Source: Nitrosomonas communis | Lineage (GTDB): Bacteria; Pseudomonadota; Gammaproteobacteria; Burkholderiales; Nitrosomonadaceae | Direction of reading: 5' to 3' | DNA length: 64,000 bases | Assembly (NCBI RefSeq): GCF_001007935.1 | Contig: NZ_CP011451.1 | Coordinates: forward strand, 1,116,001 to 1,180,000 | Part shown: in pieces, positions 10,661-20,990 of the stretch | Numbering within the stretch: the first letter of the stretch is position 1 | Layout of the letters: the number at the start of each line of letters is the position of its first letter | The notes under the pieces: generated by a model | Seen by the model: only the letters and a program-made list of their open reading frames with translations | What the model was told of the DNA's origin: nothing | Database searches by the model: none | Program-made: the position numbers and the translations under genes

Positions 10661-12520
10661 TCAGATTTGCCCGCATTCTTCCATTGCTGCTTCCAGCTCC
10701 AGCCAGCTTTCTTCCAGTTCAGCAATTTTTCTTTCTAATTCAGTACGGATATGATTGAGCTGACTGATTTCCTCACGTGTACAGTTTGTATAAGTAGCCG
10801 GATCAGCTAACTGGTGATGGATTGCGGCTAACTCAGTTTGCGCAATGGACAATGTTCCCTCGAGTTTAGTTTGCTTAGAAAGAAGTGCTTTTCTATTCGG
10901 TTTAGGCGTCTTTGGCTGAGTAACTTTCTCTGGCTTAGGCTTAATCGCTTTATAGGTACGCTGATTCTCAATCCAGTTTTTATAATCTTCCAAATCGCCA
11001 TCAAATAGCTGGACCTGACCATCCGCAACCAGCCAAAATTCATCCGCCACGGCACGAATCAAACTACGATCATGTGATACCAGGATTACACTACCGGTAT
11101 ATTCTTCCAGCGCCAGCATGAGCGCATCACGCATGTCCAAATCAAGGTGGTTGGTAGGTTCATCGAGCAACAGTAAATGGGGTCGTTGCCAAGCGAGTAA
11201 AGCCAGCACCAAACGGCTTTTCTCACCACCGGAAAAAGTCATCACCGGACGATCTTCACTGTCCGCAGCTAATCCAAACCGCCCCAGGAAGGAGCGCAAT
11301 GTCAACATGGTTTCCTTCGGGGCGAGTTGCTGAAGATGCTGTAATGGTGTCATTGATCCATCCAATTTCTCGAGCTGATGCTGAGCAAAATAACCAATAC
11401 GGATATCTGACGCGATCTCTATTCGCCCAGCGCTCGGTTTAAGCTCATCAATAAACAATTTGATTAACGTGGATTTGCCCGCACCATTCGGTCCCATGAG
11501 CGCAATACGCATCCCTGCTCGCAAGAATAAATTAACGTGCTGAAAGAGCATCTCTCCACCATAACCAAAACCCATGCCTTCCACTTTCAGCAAAACATCC
11601 GGGCCTCGCTCGGGCGCATCGAGCTGTAACCGATAATGACCATCATCTACATGGAGAGGTACGATTCGTGCCAACCGCTCGAGCGCCTTAATTCGGCTTT
11701 GTGCTTGTTTAGCCTTGGTAGCCTTTGCTCGAAAACGCCGCACAAAATCTTCCATATGGGCTATATACCTTTGCTGCTGCTGGAAAGCTTGGCCCTCTTG
11801 AGCGATACGTTCAGCACGAGTTCGTTCAAAATCATCATAATTCCCACCATAACTATCAATGATCTGGTTATGAATGTGTGCAATACGATTCACACATGTA
11901 TTAAGGAATTCACGGTCATGTGAAACGACAATTAAACTACCGGGATAACGAGCCAGATACTGTTCCAGCCAAAGAATAGCTTCCAGATCAAGATGATTGG
12001 TTGGTTCATCCAAGAGGAGTAAATCAGCTCGATGCATCAACGCGCGCGCTAAATTCAAGCGCATTCGCCAGCCACCTGAAAATTGGCTAACGGGATGCTC
12101 CAATACATCATTTGCAAAACCTAATCCATTCAGCAATTGGGCTGCGCGCGCACGCGCTCCGTAACCATCGATTGCTTCATAGCGTTGCTGTGCCTCAAAC
12201 CAGTTGGAATCATGTGTCTCACGCATCAGGATTTGCTCTAATTGTCTCAATTCAACATCGCCATCAAGCACAAACTCCAATGCAGATTGATGAGAATTGA
12301 TAATTTCCTGTTCAACAAAAGCAACCGTTTTGCCAGCTTGAAGAATAATTTCACCCTTATCCGGATGAATTTCCCCTCGTATCAAACGAAATAGAGTAGA
12401 TTTTCCGCAGCCATTTTTACCGACCAAACCCACACGTTGATTGGCAAATACCTGTAAATTAACATCCCGTAGAAGTGGCAGTCCATTTTGTAAATAAGTA
12501 AGGTTCTGAATATTTAGCAT
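10661..12520 (-). CDS. ABC-F family ATP-binding protein (YheS-like)
   Basis: 619 residues with two nucleotide-binding domains and no membrane segment, the ABC-F layout. Domain 1: Walker A GKNGCGKST near 34, signature FSGGWRMRLNLARAL, Walker B LLLLDEPTNHLDL. Domain 2: GPNGAGKST near 344, signature FSGGEKSRLVLALL, LLLLDEPTNHLDLDMRD. A long charged linker (ERTRAERIAQEGQAFQQQ onward) joins them and the C-terminus is a coiled-coil tail (about 530-610). ABC-F proteins act on the ribosome, as translation factors or antibiotic protection proteins; the C-terminal tail and sequence style suggest the YheS/Uup branch rather than EttA. It is convergent with the DUF4139 gene. Confidence 0.92.
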   Translation of the reverse strand: MLNIQNLTYLQNGLPLLRDVNLQVFANQRVGLVGKNGCGKSTLFRLIRGEIHPDKGEIILQAGKTVAFVEQEIINSHQSALEFVLDGDVELRQLEQILMRETHDSNWFEAQQRYEAIDGYGARARAAQLLNGLGFANDVLEHPVSQFSGGWRMRLNLARALMHRADLLLLDEPTNHLDLEAILWLEQYLARYPGSLIVVSHDREFLNTCVNRIAHIHNQIIDSYGGNYDDFERTRAERIAQEGQAFQQQQRYIAHMEDFVRRFRAKATKAKQAQSRIKALERLARIVPLHVDDGHYRLQLDAPERGPDVLLKVEGMGFGYGGEMLFQHVNLFLRAGMRIALMGPNGAGKSTLIKLFIDELKPSAGRIEIASDIRIGYFAQHQLEKLDGSMTPLQHLQQLAPKETMLTLRSFLGRFGLAADSEDRPVMTFSGGEKSRLVLALLAWQRPHLLLLDEPTNHLDLDMRDALMLALEEYTGSVILVSHDRSLIRAVADEFWLVADGQVQLFDGDLEDYKNWIENQRTYKAIKPKPEKVTQPKTPKPNRKALLSKQTKLEGTLSIAQTELAAIHHQLADPATYTNCTREEISQLNHIRTELERKIAELEESWLELEAAMEECGQI

Positions 12521-13014
12521 GAATGATGACTAATAATTTTTATCCACTTCCTTCACATATAAACTGTAATATGTATGAAAAAAATCTTTTTATTGAAGAA
12601 TCCAAGGTAATGATTATTGTTTTAGTTATTTGTTTTCAATAGGTTAAATAAGAAATTCTCCTCATAAATTATCAATACTCTTGACATATAAAACAATTCA
12701 CAATTTCTTTTTAAAATAATTTATTTCAATTTAAATTTACATCAATATTTATTAAAATCACAACTATTTGATTAAAAATGATTATTTTATGTGCAAAAAC
12801 CAATCAAATTATAAGATACTGTTATAGGCAATTATCTTAATAATACTATTTACAACTTACTCACAAAGTTACCCACAAAATTTGTGAATAACTCATCCTG
12901 AAAAGCAATTTCCTTGATTATGATAATGAACATTCCTCAACGAAACATACGCTCGAATACCTTAAGCTTCAAACGTAACAAAACAGAAATTGGGTTACTT
13001 CCTTGCTCTGTTTA
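12521..13014. other. AT-rich intergenic region
   Basis: About 490 bp, strongly AT-rich, between the ABC-F start and the polysaccharide dehydratase stop, both on the minus strand. It should contain the ABC-F promoter. A TTGACA sequence occurs at 12681 on the plus strand but I see no matching -10 element. No RNA gene or ORF is supported. Confidence 0.5.
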
Positions 13015-14937
13015 TCAATGTGTATTTAAAGTAGCTACCTGCTCTGATAAGTTTTGCTCATCTGTTCTTTTATTTGAATACTCAGGTACCCATTTTGTTA
13101 AGGCCCACCTGACCTCCTCATCCTTTAGCACAGGTTGTTTGGTAAACCAATCCATGAATGACGCAAGCCATTGCTCATCGACTTGGTAAGACAGCGTAAT
13201 ACTAAGTTTTTTATGTTGGGTTGGCAAAATATTTTCATTTTCTGTAGCGAGTTCTTCATATAACTTCTCACCTGGACGCAACCCAGTATAGACAATCTTG
13301 ATATCTTCTTCGGTCAGGCCAAGCAAACGGATCATATCTTTGGCCAAATCTACGATTCTGACGGGATCGCCCATGTCCATAACAAAAATTTCTCCTCCAC
13401 CTTTCACACCGCCCATCAAGCCCGCTTGTAAAACCAATTGTGCTGCTTCCTGAATAGACATGAAATAACGCGAAATCTCAGGATGTGTCACAGTAATGGG
13501 TCCACCTTTTGCGATTTGCTCCCTAAATTTAGGGATCACACTACCTGTACTTCCTAAAACATTACCGAACCGCACGATGACAAAACAAGTTTTGGATGAT
13601 GCAGTATACTTGTTCTCAGCATGTAACACTGATTGCTGTAGCGCCTGACAAACCATTTCAGCCAATCGCTTGCTGGCACCCATTACATTGGTAGGGTTCA
13701 CCGCTTTGTCAGTAGAAATGAGCACAAATTTTTCTACCGCATGTTCAATCGCTACTTCTGCCAGTACATATGTTCCCATAACATTATTCAACATAGCCTG
13801 CCAGGCATTTTCATTTTCCATTAAAGGTACATGTTTATAGGCCGCAGCATGGAATACCACCGTAGGCTGATATTTATCAAATACTTGCGAGAGTCTTGCG
13901 CGATCTTTAACATCTCCGATCACAAACGCCATAGAGACAGCCGGAAATTTGAGGAGGAATTCTTCTTGAATGGCATAGAGCGCAAATTCATTCAATTCAA
14001 ACAAGACAAGCTGCCTGGGATTAAATGCCATGATTTGCCGGCACAGTTCAGAACCTATGGAACCACCCGCCCCTGTAATAAGTATCGTTTTTCCGGTCAG
14101 CAGATCATGCAAACCTTTCGTATCGAGCACCACAGGCGCCCGGCCAAGTAAATCATCCAGCTCAACATTGCGGATTTGTGATACAGTCATTTTCCCACTG
14201 ACAAGGTCAGCATAGGATGGAATGGTCAATGCCTTAACACCTAGCTCTGCGCACATTTCGAGCGCTTGACGCCGCTCGTTCTGAGAAGCAGATGGCATGG
14301 CAATAATAACATGGCCCACACCTAATTTTGCTACCCATGCAGGTAATTGACTGATCATACCCAAAACCCGAACGCCATGAAGACGAGCTCCTAATTTTTT
14401 GGGACTCCCTCCCAGCAATCCCACTACCTGCCAATCAGGGCTACGATCCAGTTCTTTTACCAGATTAATCGCAGTATTTCCTGTCCCTAGCACAATAACT
14501 GGTTTACGTTCTGAATTTTTTAAGCTGTAAAACCGTCCTTCTTTCCATGACCGATATAAAATGCGGCTTCCTCCCATGATTAGCAGCAAGAGTAATGGGG
14601 TAAGGAATATCACTGCTCGTGGCAACAAGACAGGCAGTTTCAGCATGAATATTACAAACGGGACAATCACTGCGCCGCAAGTAACGGTTAGCAGAATTCT
14701 TTTTAAATCTGGCAAGCTGGCATAGCGCCATAATCCGCGATATAGGCCAAATGAATAAAAGATAGCCGCTTGAGTTGGTGCAATCCAGACTAAATTTTCC
14801 TTGAGTGAAGCTTGAAAATCAGCAGGAATTTCAAAATTGAAGCGGAATAAATAAGCGAACCACCACGCTATGATCACTGCAATAAAATCATGAATGAAAG
14901 CAATGAGAGAGCGTTTATGAATTTTACTTGCAATCAT
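13015..14937 (-). CDS. Membrane nucleotide-sugar 4,6-dehydratase (PglF/WbpM/CapD family)
   Basis: 640 residues. The first ~150 residues hold four hydrophobic segments (e.g. FIHDFIAVIIAWWFAYLFRF, VIVPFVIFMLKLPVLL), a CoA-binding-like Rossmann segment follows (VIVLGTGNTAINL), and the catalytic SDR domain begins ILITGAGGSIGSELCRQI. The active site STDKAVNPTNVMGASKR has Met and Lys where ordinary SDR enzymes have Tyr and Lys, the known signature of WbpM/PglF enzymes that convert UDP-GlcNAc to a 4-keto-6-deoxy sugar for O-antigen, capsule or glycan synthesis. Its ATG overlaps the 3' end of the upstream transferase gene by 14 bp, so they are translationally coupled. Confidence 0.9.
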   Translation of the reverse strand: MIASKIHKRSLIAFIHDFIAVIIAWWFAYLFRFNFEIPADFQASLKENLVWIAPTQAAIFYSFGLYRGLWRYASLPDLKRILLTVTCGAVIVPFVIFMLKLPVLLPRAVIFLTPLLLLLIMGGSRILYRSWKEGRFYSLKNSERKPVIVLGTGNTAINLVKELDRSPDWQVVGLLGGSPKKLGARLHGVRVLGMISQLPAWVAKLGVGHVIIAMPSASQNERRQALEMCAELGVKALTIPSYADLVSGKMTVSQIRNVELDDLLGRAPVVLDTKGLHDLLTGKTILITGAGGSIGSELCRQIMAFNPRQLVLFELNEFALYAIQEEFLLKFPAVSMAFVIGDVKDRARLSQVFDKYQPTVVFHAAAYKHVPLMENENAWQAMLNNVMGTYVLAEVAIEHAVEKFVLISTDKAVNPTNVMGASKRLAEMVCQALQQSVLHAENKYTASSKTCFVIVRFGNVLGSTGSVIPKFREQIAKGGPITVTHPEISRYFMSIQEAAQLVLQAGLMGGVKGGGEIFVMDMGDPVRIVDLAKDMIRLLGLTEEDIKIVYTGLRPGEKLYEELATENENILPTQHKKLSITLSYQVDEQWLASFMDWFTKQPVLKDEEVRWALTKWVPEYSNKRTDEQNLSEQVATLNTH

Positions 14938-15931
14938 CCTGTATTTTAGTGTAGCGATAGCGTTGATAACAATCAAAAGCCCGCATTATAATTAAATAAA
15001 TACTTCCCCACATCACCGCCAGCCAGCTCTGGGTGATAAAGTCATAACTGTTTGCCCATACTGCACTCCCGCCGACCATCAGCATCAATAGATATTCCAA
15101 TAAGGCTGTATTGCGGTGCCCAACCCCACTCTGCACAACCCTCTGGTAATAATGTTCACGGTGTGCTTGCCAAACCCTTTCACCACGGAAGAATCGCTTA
15201 ATCAGCGTCATACTCGCATCGACTATAAAAGGTGAAAATATCAGTAAAGGCAGCCAAAAAGACCACAAACCTTTAACCCAACCTAAAATACCGAACGCCG
15301 CCGCTAAAAAACCCAATGGCACTGCCCCCACATCTCCCAGAAATATTTTGGCTGGATGAAAATTGAAGCGTAAGAAAGCCCCAGCGGAAGCCATAATACA
15401 AAAGTTAATCATGGCAAATTCCATATTGCCTGCAAGCAACGCTGTTACACCATAATAACCAAAACCGATGAACGCCATACCACCCGCTAGCCCATCAGAA
15501 CCATCCATAAAATTATATAGGTTGGACATCCAGGCAATGGCCAGTCCCATTCCTATCACCATAACCCAATTGTAACCATCTAGTAAAAGCATCGCAGAAA
15601 AGCTGATGGCAACAAGAATATGAGCCAGTAAACGCACCAGTACAGATACACCCTTCACATCATCAGCCAAAGAAACAAGCGCAAGTACGCTAAATCCTAC
15701 CCACAATGAAATAGGCAATGAAGCAGAAAACAGCAGCCATACCAACAATATCGAGAGAATCAGACCGATACCACCAGTCCGAGGAACAGGAGTGCTATGT
15801 AACGAACGTTTATTTGGAAAATCCAGGATTTTGAGTGCATTACCTTTCACCAACCAGAAAATAAGTAAATAGGCCACTAGGAAAGATAGCAAAGGAGCTG
15901 CAACAAGTTGAAAAGAAAATTCTGAATTCAT
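14924..15931 (-). CDS. WecA/WbpL-type undecaprenyl-phosphate glycosyl-1-phosphate transferase
   Basis: 335 residues with about ten hydrophobic segments. Family motifs visible: DFPNKRSLHSTPVPRTGG near residue 37, NLYNFMDGSDGLAGG near 137, FHPAKIFLGDVGAVPLGF near 190, and the carbohydrate-recognition loop AHREHYYQR near 260. The enzyme attaches a sugar-1-phosphate from a UDP-sugar to undecaprenyl phosphate on the inner membrane, starting an O-antigen or capsule repeat. It is followed with overlap by a PglF/WbpM dehydratase that probably supplies its deoxy-amino sugar, the same pair as WbpL-WbpM in Pseudomonas. It is not MraY, since no mur genes are near. Confidence 0.88.
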   Translation of the reverse strand: MNSEFSFQLVAAPLLSFLVAYLLIFWLVKGNALKILDFPNKRSLHSTPVPRTGGIGLILSILLVWLLFSASLPISLWVGFSVLALVSLADDVKGVSVLVRLLAHILVAISFSAMLLLDGYNWVMVIGMGLAIAWMSNLYNFMDGSDGLAGGMAFIGFGYYGVTALLAGNMEFAMINFCIMASAGAFLRFNFHPAKIFLGDVGAVPLGFLAAAFGILGWVKGLWSFWLPLLIFSPFIVDASMTLIKRFFRGERVWQAHREHYYQRVVQSGVGHRNTALLEYLLMLMVGGSAVWANSYDFITQSWLAVMWGSIYLIIMRAFDCYQRYRYTKIQDDCK

Positions 15932-16034
15932 GAAGCAGAATTATGCTGGAAAACACAGGCGATAGGCGAGCAAGGCGTTGAATAAAGATCCAACCAGTTC
16001 TCCTAACTCGTCAAATTCAAAAATGAGAATAGTA

Positions 16035-16137
16035 ATTCCATTTCCAAATCAAACGCAGCTGTGCCGGCTTCTCTTTGTCGTATTATTTATATTACCTGCG
16101 GCTCGCCTTGGCGTCATGTTTGATTTGGAAATGGAAT
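16035..16137. repeat. Palindromic intergenic repeat, copy 3 (best preserved)
   Basis: 103 bp bounded by perfect 20-bp terminal inverted repeats, ATTCCATTTCCAAATCAAAC at the left and its complement at the right. It is in reverse orientation to copies 2 and 4: on the minus strand it reads ATGACGCCAAGGCGAGCCGC just inside the end. It lies upstream of the WecA-type gene and downstream of the aminotransferase. No coding capacity, so it looks like a non-autonomous mobile element or a REP-like unit. Confidence 0.85.
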
Positions 16138-16234
16138 AATACTTTTCTCTTACTTTACCGCCTTATTGCAACTACTTCCTATCCTGCAAAAAGAAAGCAG
16201 TTGCATAGTTTATGAGTTTTGTTTCAATCAAAAC

Positions 16235-17452
16235 TTATACTGTCATAGTATTAGCTGCATAGGTTTGATAAGCGGCCACTTCTGCAGCACCACGCTCTAC
16301 CTTCATACCCATATTCGATAAAACAGTTTCCAAGGCGTTAAGACAGAAAATAACATTTTCAACTCGACTTGAATTACCCATTAAACCGAAGCGCCAAACT
16401 TTCCCAGCAAAATCTCCTAAGCCAGCTCCGATTTCCAAATTAAAATCAGCCAGCAACCTACGGCGTACTTCCTTATCATCTACGCCTACTGGTATATGTA
16501 CGGCATTCAGCTGGGGCAAGCGATAGGGCTCGGCGACCACATATTCGATACCCATCGTCTGCAAGCCGGCTTTTAGCGCCTTGTGATTACGCTGATGCCG
16601 TGCCCAGGAATGTTCCAGCCCTTCTTCGTATAGCATCAATAACGCTTCGTGCAATCCAACCAGTGAATTGGTAGGTGCCGTATGATGATAGGTTCGTGAA
16701 GAGCCCCAGTAACCCAATAGCAAGTTGATATCCATGAACCAGCTTTGTACCTTATGTTTTCGGTTTTTAACCAGATTCACCACGCGCTCAGAGAAACTTA
16801 CTGGAGAAAGACCAGGAGGGCAGGACAAACATTTCTGGCTGCCGGAATAGACTGCGTCAATTCCCCATCCGTCGATATAGATGGGTGTTCCACCTAGCGA
16901 AGTGACCGTATCCATGATCGTTAAGCAGTTATAGCGCTTTGCTAGATCACTAAGAGTTTTAGCATCTGACTGTACACCGGTAGAGGTTTCAGCATGAACA
17001 AACGCCAGAATTTTCGTATCTGGATTATTTTTTAAGGTATCTTCCACTTTCTGAGGATCAACAGGCTCTCCCCATTTGTCATCCACCACCACAGCCACTC
17101 CCCCATGGCGTTCGACATTCTCAATCATACGCCCACCGAACACGCCATTGCGACAAACAATTACCTTATCTCCCGGCTCAATCATGTTCACAAAGCACAT
17201 TTCCATACCGACTGAACCAGGGCCTGATACAGGAAAGGTGAGCAAATTATTCGTCTGAAAAGCATAACGCATCAAACTTTTCAGCTCCTCCATCATGTCC
17301 ACAAATACTGGATCCAGATGACCCAAGGTGGGACGCGCCATTGCGGACAAAATACGCGAATGGGTATCGGATGGCCCGGGGCCCATCAAAACACGTTGAG
17401 GTGGATAAAAGATCGAAATTTTCTTCTCTGGGCGAAAGTCTTGGGTGGCCAT
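16235..17452 (-). CDS. Serine-glyoxylate aminotransferase
   Basis: 405 residues, class V PLP-dependent aminotransferase. Visible features: MGPGPSDTHSRILSAMARP at the N-terminus, LTFPVSGPGSVGMEMC near residue 75, FVHAETSTGVQSDA near 150, and the PLP lysine in YSGSQKCLSCPPG near 205. TYHHTAPTNSLVGLHEAL is typical of the serine-glyoxylate/alanine-glyoxylate group. It would convert glyoxylate and serine to glycine and hydroxypyruvate, which in autotrophs serves salvage of photorespiratory glycolate. It stands alone; the region 17,453-17,694 before it holds the promoter but no gene. Confidence 0.9.
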   Translation of the reverse strand: MATQDFRPEKKISIFYPPQRVLMGPGPSDTHSRILSAMARPTLGHLDPVFVDMMEELKSLMRYAFQTNNLLTFPVSGPGSVGMEMCFVNMIEPGDKVIVCRNGVFGGRMIENVERHGGVAVVVDDKWGEPVDPQKVEDTLKNNPDTKILAFVHAETSTGVQSDAKTLSDLAKRYNCLTIMDTVTSLGGTPIYIDGWGIDAVYSGSQKCLSCPPGLSPVSFSERVVNLVKNRKHKVQSWFMDINLLLGYWGSSRTYHHTAPTNSLVGLHEALLMLYEEGLEHSWARHQRNHKALKAGLQTMGIEYVVAEPYRLPQLNAVHIPVGVDDKEVRRRLLADFNLEIGAGLGDFAGKVWRFGLMGNSSRVENVIFCLNALETVLSNMGMKVERGAAEVAAYQTYAANTMTV

Positions 17453-17694
17453 TGATATTCCTAAAATATAAAAATAAACAAACAGTATGCTTGAAAATAT
17501 AAAGATGGCGATTCTATCAAGTGATCAGGCATTTGACTATACTCAATTCCAGAAAACGACTTTAGAATCAACTAAGTTTTATTATCAGAAAGGTTTGGTT
17601 AGCGTTTGATTATTAGAGTAAAAGGTACTTCTTGAGCACTGGTGAAAAAGTATATTGAAGAAAAAATAGTTTGGTGAGTTTGGTTTAATCCAAA

Positions 17695-18300
17695 GATGCC
17701 CGCACTTCTTTGACTAGTTTAGCCAGTTTTGCTACCTCCAGTATGTGCAGGTCACGCCCTCACTGCTCGACCAAATTAATTTTAGCCAAACCGGCCAACT
17801 CCTGGCTCACTGCTCACGATGGGTGCTAACAAAACAGGCTAATTCAGCATGAGTGGGCACCGGTGAGATAATGGCAGTATTGAACGATACCATGTGCTCC
17901 ATGGCCAGCCAGTCGGCTCAAAATAGCATTGCAGAAAGCAGGATAGGCATGAATTAATTCCCAAAAAGTTTTGTCAAGTATGGAGACTGACAAGCTATCT
18001 GTTTTAGCGATAGCAGTTGCAGAGCGTAGAAAACCATCAATTGCTGTCAACTCACCAAATATTTCTCTTACAGGCAAATCGCACAGAACGACTTCCTTTC
18101 CCCTTCTGCCAATGTTACCAGCGCTACTGGATGGTTCTTGCCGCTCACCGTACGATCTCGAGTCATTCATCTATACTGACTCGGTTGCGAATAGTGCCAC
18201 GTCGTTCTGCCCACTTGCATAGCGCTTGCGTCACAGTTTCTGGCAGCGCAGATGTCTCCACAAATTACCTCCTGCCAATTTGTCTGCTTAGAGGTGCTGA
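17695..18300 (-). pseudogene. Crp/Fnr-family transcription regulator, degraded
   Basis: On the minus strand a cyclic-nucleotide-binding-like stretch is readable (GKEVVLCDLPVREIFGELTA near 18,090, then DKTFWELIHAYPAFCNAIL). After a frameshift near 17,900 comes a winged-helix portion (SPVPTHAELACFVSTHREQ, then after a stop ARSWPVWLKL), and in a further frame HILEVAKLAKLVKEVRASL. Together these follow the normal order of a Crp/Fnr protein, but no single frame covers it, so it is a pseudogene. The N-terminal part merges into an IS30 remnant. What it once regulated cannot be told. Confidence 0.65.
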
Positions 18301-18660
18301 TAAATGATTTCATAGCTGATTGACAATTCATCTTCCAGTTTAAGTCGGGCGGATACCTGTTCAGGGGTCATATCCTGTCAAATCATCCTTTCCACCTTAT
18401 TCCAGTCTTCCTGACTAAATCGTTAAGCTTGGGCTTTCTGCCTTATATGTTTATCTCGTAACTTCTGCCCCTGCTTTGGGCGCCAGCCTCGCTGTCCTCT
18501 ATTGCGCCTGAGTTCTCGTGAGATGGTAGGTTTGTTCACACCTACTTCATTCGCTATCTCTCTTTGCTTAAACCCTGCTTTCTGTACCCATAAATCTGAC
18601 AGCTTGCTCACAGGTAAACTGCTGATAGTCTTTCTTCTGTGCTCCTTTTATTTGATTGTT
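18300..18660 (-). pseudogene. IS30-family transposase remnant
   Basis: A minus-strand frame at 18,423-18,611 reads FKQREIANEVGVNKPTISRE and LRRNRGQRGWRPKQGQK, the N-terminal helix-turn-helix of IS30 transposases. The continuation (RFSQEDWNKVERMI, DMTPEQVSARLKLEDE, ISYEIIYQHL) is interrupted by stop codons and ends near 18,300. The catalytic DDE core is absent. No terminal inverted repeats were found. It is an old, truncated insertion. Confidence 0.7.
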
Positions 18661-19332
18661 CAAGAAGCTCAGATGCTATCGCAGCTTGCTTCTTGTTAAC
18701 CTTATAAAAATTGCACTTCAAACTTGAATCCGCCACTTAAAAATACTCAATTTTCCAAAAGCCAGTGATGCAGAGGTCTCTCGGATAGACTGGAAATGGT
18801 AGCAAGTTGGGTACCTGCGTTGACATAAGCTGCTGACCCGGTCAGTATACCGAACAAGCTTACTCAGTAAAAAGTACTGGCACGAATCGCCGTAAATCCC
18901 ATCCACAGATTTATCAGGAAAAAGAAAGGCAGACACGAGTCACAGGAAGAACAGATAAAGGGCACCATCCCGTTCTAGGCCCTTGTTGATCGCCTCAAGA
19001 CGATCGCTAACACAGCGTTGTAATGCCTCATGCAACAAGGAGAGCGTGCGGCCAGAAGAGCAAATGTGGTACCTAGAGTGGCTGAAACCAGGGCAACTCT
19101 ATCCCTATTAAGAATTCCCCTGCAAGCGACATGACAGTAGAGCCCGGTAAGGAAAGTGCCCGTCTGCCTCTATATTGGAAATAACCTGATTAACAATGAA
19201 GAGCGAAAAACGCCCATTCGGTAAAGTTTACGCATTCCTTCCTGCGTATGAGCAATATACCTTGCTCTCTTCCCTGATCGGGCTGCATTGCGTCGAAATG
19301 ATCGAGACTTCCCAGAAATACAGTGGATAACA
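18661..19332. other. Non-coding debris between IS30 remnant and DUF2064 gene
   Basis: About 670 bp with only short frames that do not resemble known proteins and overlap on both strands. A minus-strand stretch near 18,950-19,020 (SDRLEAINKGLERDGALYL) might be a fragment of a gene I cannot name. I see nothing that can be annotated as functional. Confidence 0.4.
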
Positions 19333-20025
19333 CTAGAACCGAGCAGGACGATTTTGTAAAGTATAGGCAATGGCACACACAAGTGCGCGAAGCTGGCGCC
19401 GCGCTGATCGCAGGTCATGTTGCAATAGTGTAATTAGCTTCAAGCAATCTTCTAGCTTATCTATAGCGGAACGTTGCTCCATTATCGCAATAGACTGCCC
19501 TGCCCTTCGGCAATAATCTATCAGCGCCGTACTTAATTGATCAGTGCTCCACGGCAGATCAGTCAGTACTGGCCATGGGGTACAATTAGCCATCAATGCA
19601 ATACCCCCATTTGTTGCTGGTACCAGCACCGCATCATGATGCTGCAAGGCAATACGACAATCTGTATAGTCATTTTTTGTCAGTGATGGCGCATCGCTAC
19701 CAATATAAACTAACTGCTTCAATCCCTTGTTACGTAATTTGCAATCGAGCTCACTGAGGCGTTTGCCAAGGTTACCAATTGCTTGGGGTTGTATCCATAC
19801 TGCCTTAGATGATGGCAACAAGGTTGTGGCCCAATCATGATCCTCCTCCGATGCGGGCGCAATCACTACCAGATTATTCCAATTCTTCGCATCTTCTAGT
19901 GCACAAGCCAGAAGTGCTTGTGCGATCTGATGTGTTCTTTCTATGCCTATGCTTGCTGCCAGACGCTGCTTGCTAAACCCTAATACAGGTCGCTTACATA
20001 ACAAAACCAGCGCTATTTCATCCAT
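19333..20025 (-). CDS. DUF2064 / TIGR04282-type glycosyltransferase-like protein
   Basis: 230 residues. The N-terminus LVLLCKRPVLGFSKQRLAA resembles the family start (xxFxKxPxxGxVKTRL), and VYIGSDAPSLTKNDYTDC near residue 105 and LVPATNGGIALMA near 135 are the family's nucleotide-binding-like motifs (GSDxPxL, PxxDGGYxL). The family has a GT-A-like fold and is often linked to radical-SAM or lipid-linked sugar clusters, but no such partners are present here. It is an isolated intact gene in a degraded zone, and the last ~40 residues (RSARRQLRALVCAIAYTLQN) look atypical and may result from a shifted stop. Confidence 0.7.
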   Translation of the reverse strand: MDEIALVLLCKRPVLGFSKQRLAASIGIERTHQIAQALLACALEDAKNWNNLVVIAPASEEDHDWATTLLPSSKAVWIQPQAIGNLGKRLSELDCKLRNKGLKQLVYIGSDAPSLTKNDYTDCRIALQHHDAVLVPATNGGIALMANCTPWPVLTDLPWSTDQLSTALIDYCRRAGQSIAIMEQRSAIDKLEDCLKLITLLQHDLRSARRQLRALVCAIAYTLQNRPARF

Positions 20026-20605
20026 AATAATTACTGATGATGAATCGATGAATCATTGCTTGCTGAACCAGTTATCATAATACCAGGCTGTTGTTGCACT
20101 ACAGTATTATCCGTAATAGTCATAATGCTACAGCATCGACCTGAAGGGTTTCACCGAATAATAATCGATAATCAACGCGCACATCGCAGCACTCGCTAAT
20201 CTATTGACCGGCTTTCTTGAAACCTTATTCTACTGCCATGATGTGTGCATTATTTGTGAAAGCGTTAAGCCAGCTACTCCCAATTGTCTGCCCATTCGAT
20301 CACATAGAATTGATAGCGCGAGCATGTCAGAATGTTAAACATCCTGAGAATACAGTACCGTTTTGATTAAGTGGCAGAACGTCATGAAGAAAGATCGCCG
20401 GATATGATACTGCCTGCTGGACGTAACTAATATTATCAGTTATTGATGTATAATTGGCAACAAGCTTTGCTATTGATATACAGTTGGCAACAAGCTTCAC
20501 TTCTTGGTATGATGTAAATTAGGCTTTATGAAGGCTTATCACTTTGGTGCCGGCTGTCGCTCCATGGCTTCATATGCCAGCCATGCTCATGAAGCAGGTT
20601 TGAAT
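20026..20605. other. Intergenic region without recognisable genes
   Basis: 580 bp between the DUF2064 gene and an integrase remnant. Apart from the 30-bp tandem repeat listed separately I see no gene, RNA or clear signal. Confidence 0.4.
20441..20500. repeat. Two tandem copies of a 30-bp repeat
   Basis: The units at 20,441-20,470 and 20,471-20,500 both have the form TATTGAT..A...TTGGCAACAAGCTT, with a handful of substitutions. It is a minor tandem duplication in non-coding DNA. Confidence 0.6.
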
Positions 20606-20990
20606 TTATACTGTGGAAACCGTGCCCGGCCATTCATCCCAATTACTTGACGTGTGATAAGGAACGATGTGCTGTTCTTTTATCTTCATTTTATAGCCGG
20701 GTATGCGCCATTCTTCCTTATCAAAACCGGTGTCTGTCCATTCTGCTTGATGTAGTTCACCTGTTCGCACGAAAACCAAGCGGGATAAGCCGTGTTGTTT
20801 AATTCGCTTATTTAATGACTTTGACTGGCGCTGGATCAACGTCCCTAACCAGCACATCCCATGCTTCATCTCTTTTTCGCATGCAGTGGGGAGAGTAACG
20901 GCTGGCTAAACACCGATAGTTAGAGCATTTAGCGCTTGCTTGCATATCGATCGGGAAAGGTAACCGCAAAGCATTTGCTATATTATTAAT
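20606..20990 (-). pseudogene. P4-type integrase remnant 1
   Basis: A minus-strand frame (20,606-20,869) reads SRLVFVRTGELHQAEWTD, GFDKEEWRIPGYKMKI and KEQHIVPYH, which is the catalytic-domain start of P4/CP4-57-type integrases (around the first catalytic Arg). Just upstream, 20,800-20,990, is an N-terminal-type piece (KRDEAWDVLVRDVDPAP, compare the ARxxRDEAR..L..GIDP block of the arm-binding domain). The middle and the end of the protein are missing, so this is a deleted fossil of an earlier integration. Confidence 0.65.

Noticed and set aside
12914..13189. 91-codon plus-strand ORF at the 3' end of the dehydratase gene
   Set aside because: It is antisense to the conserved C-terminus of the dehydratase and has no support.
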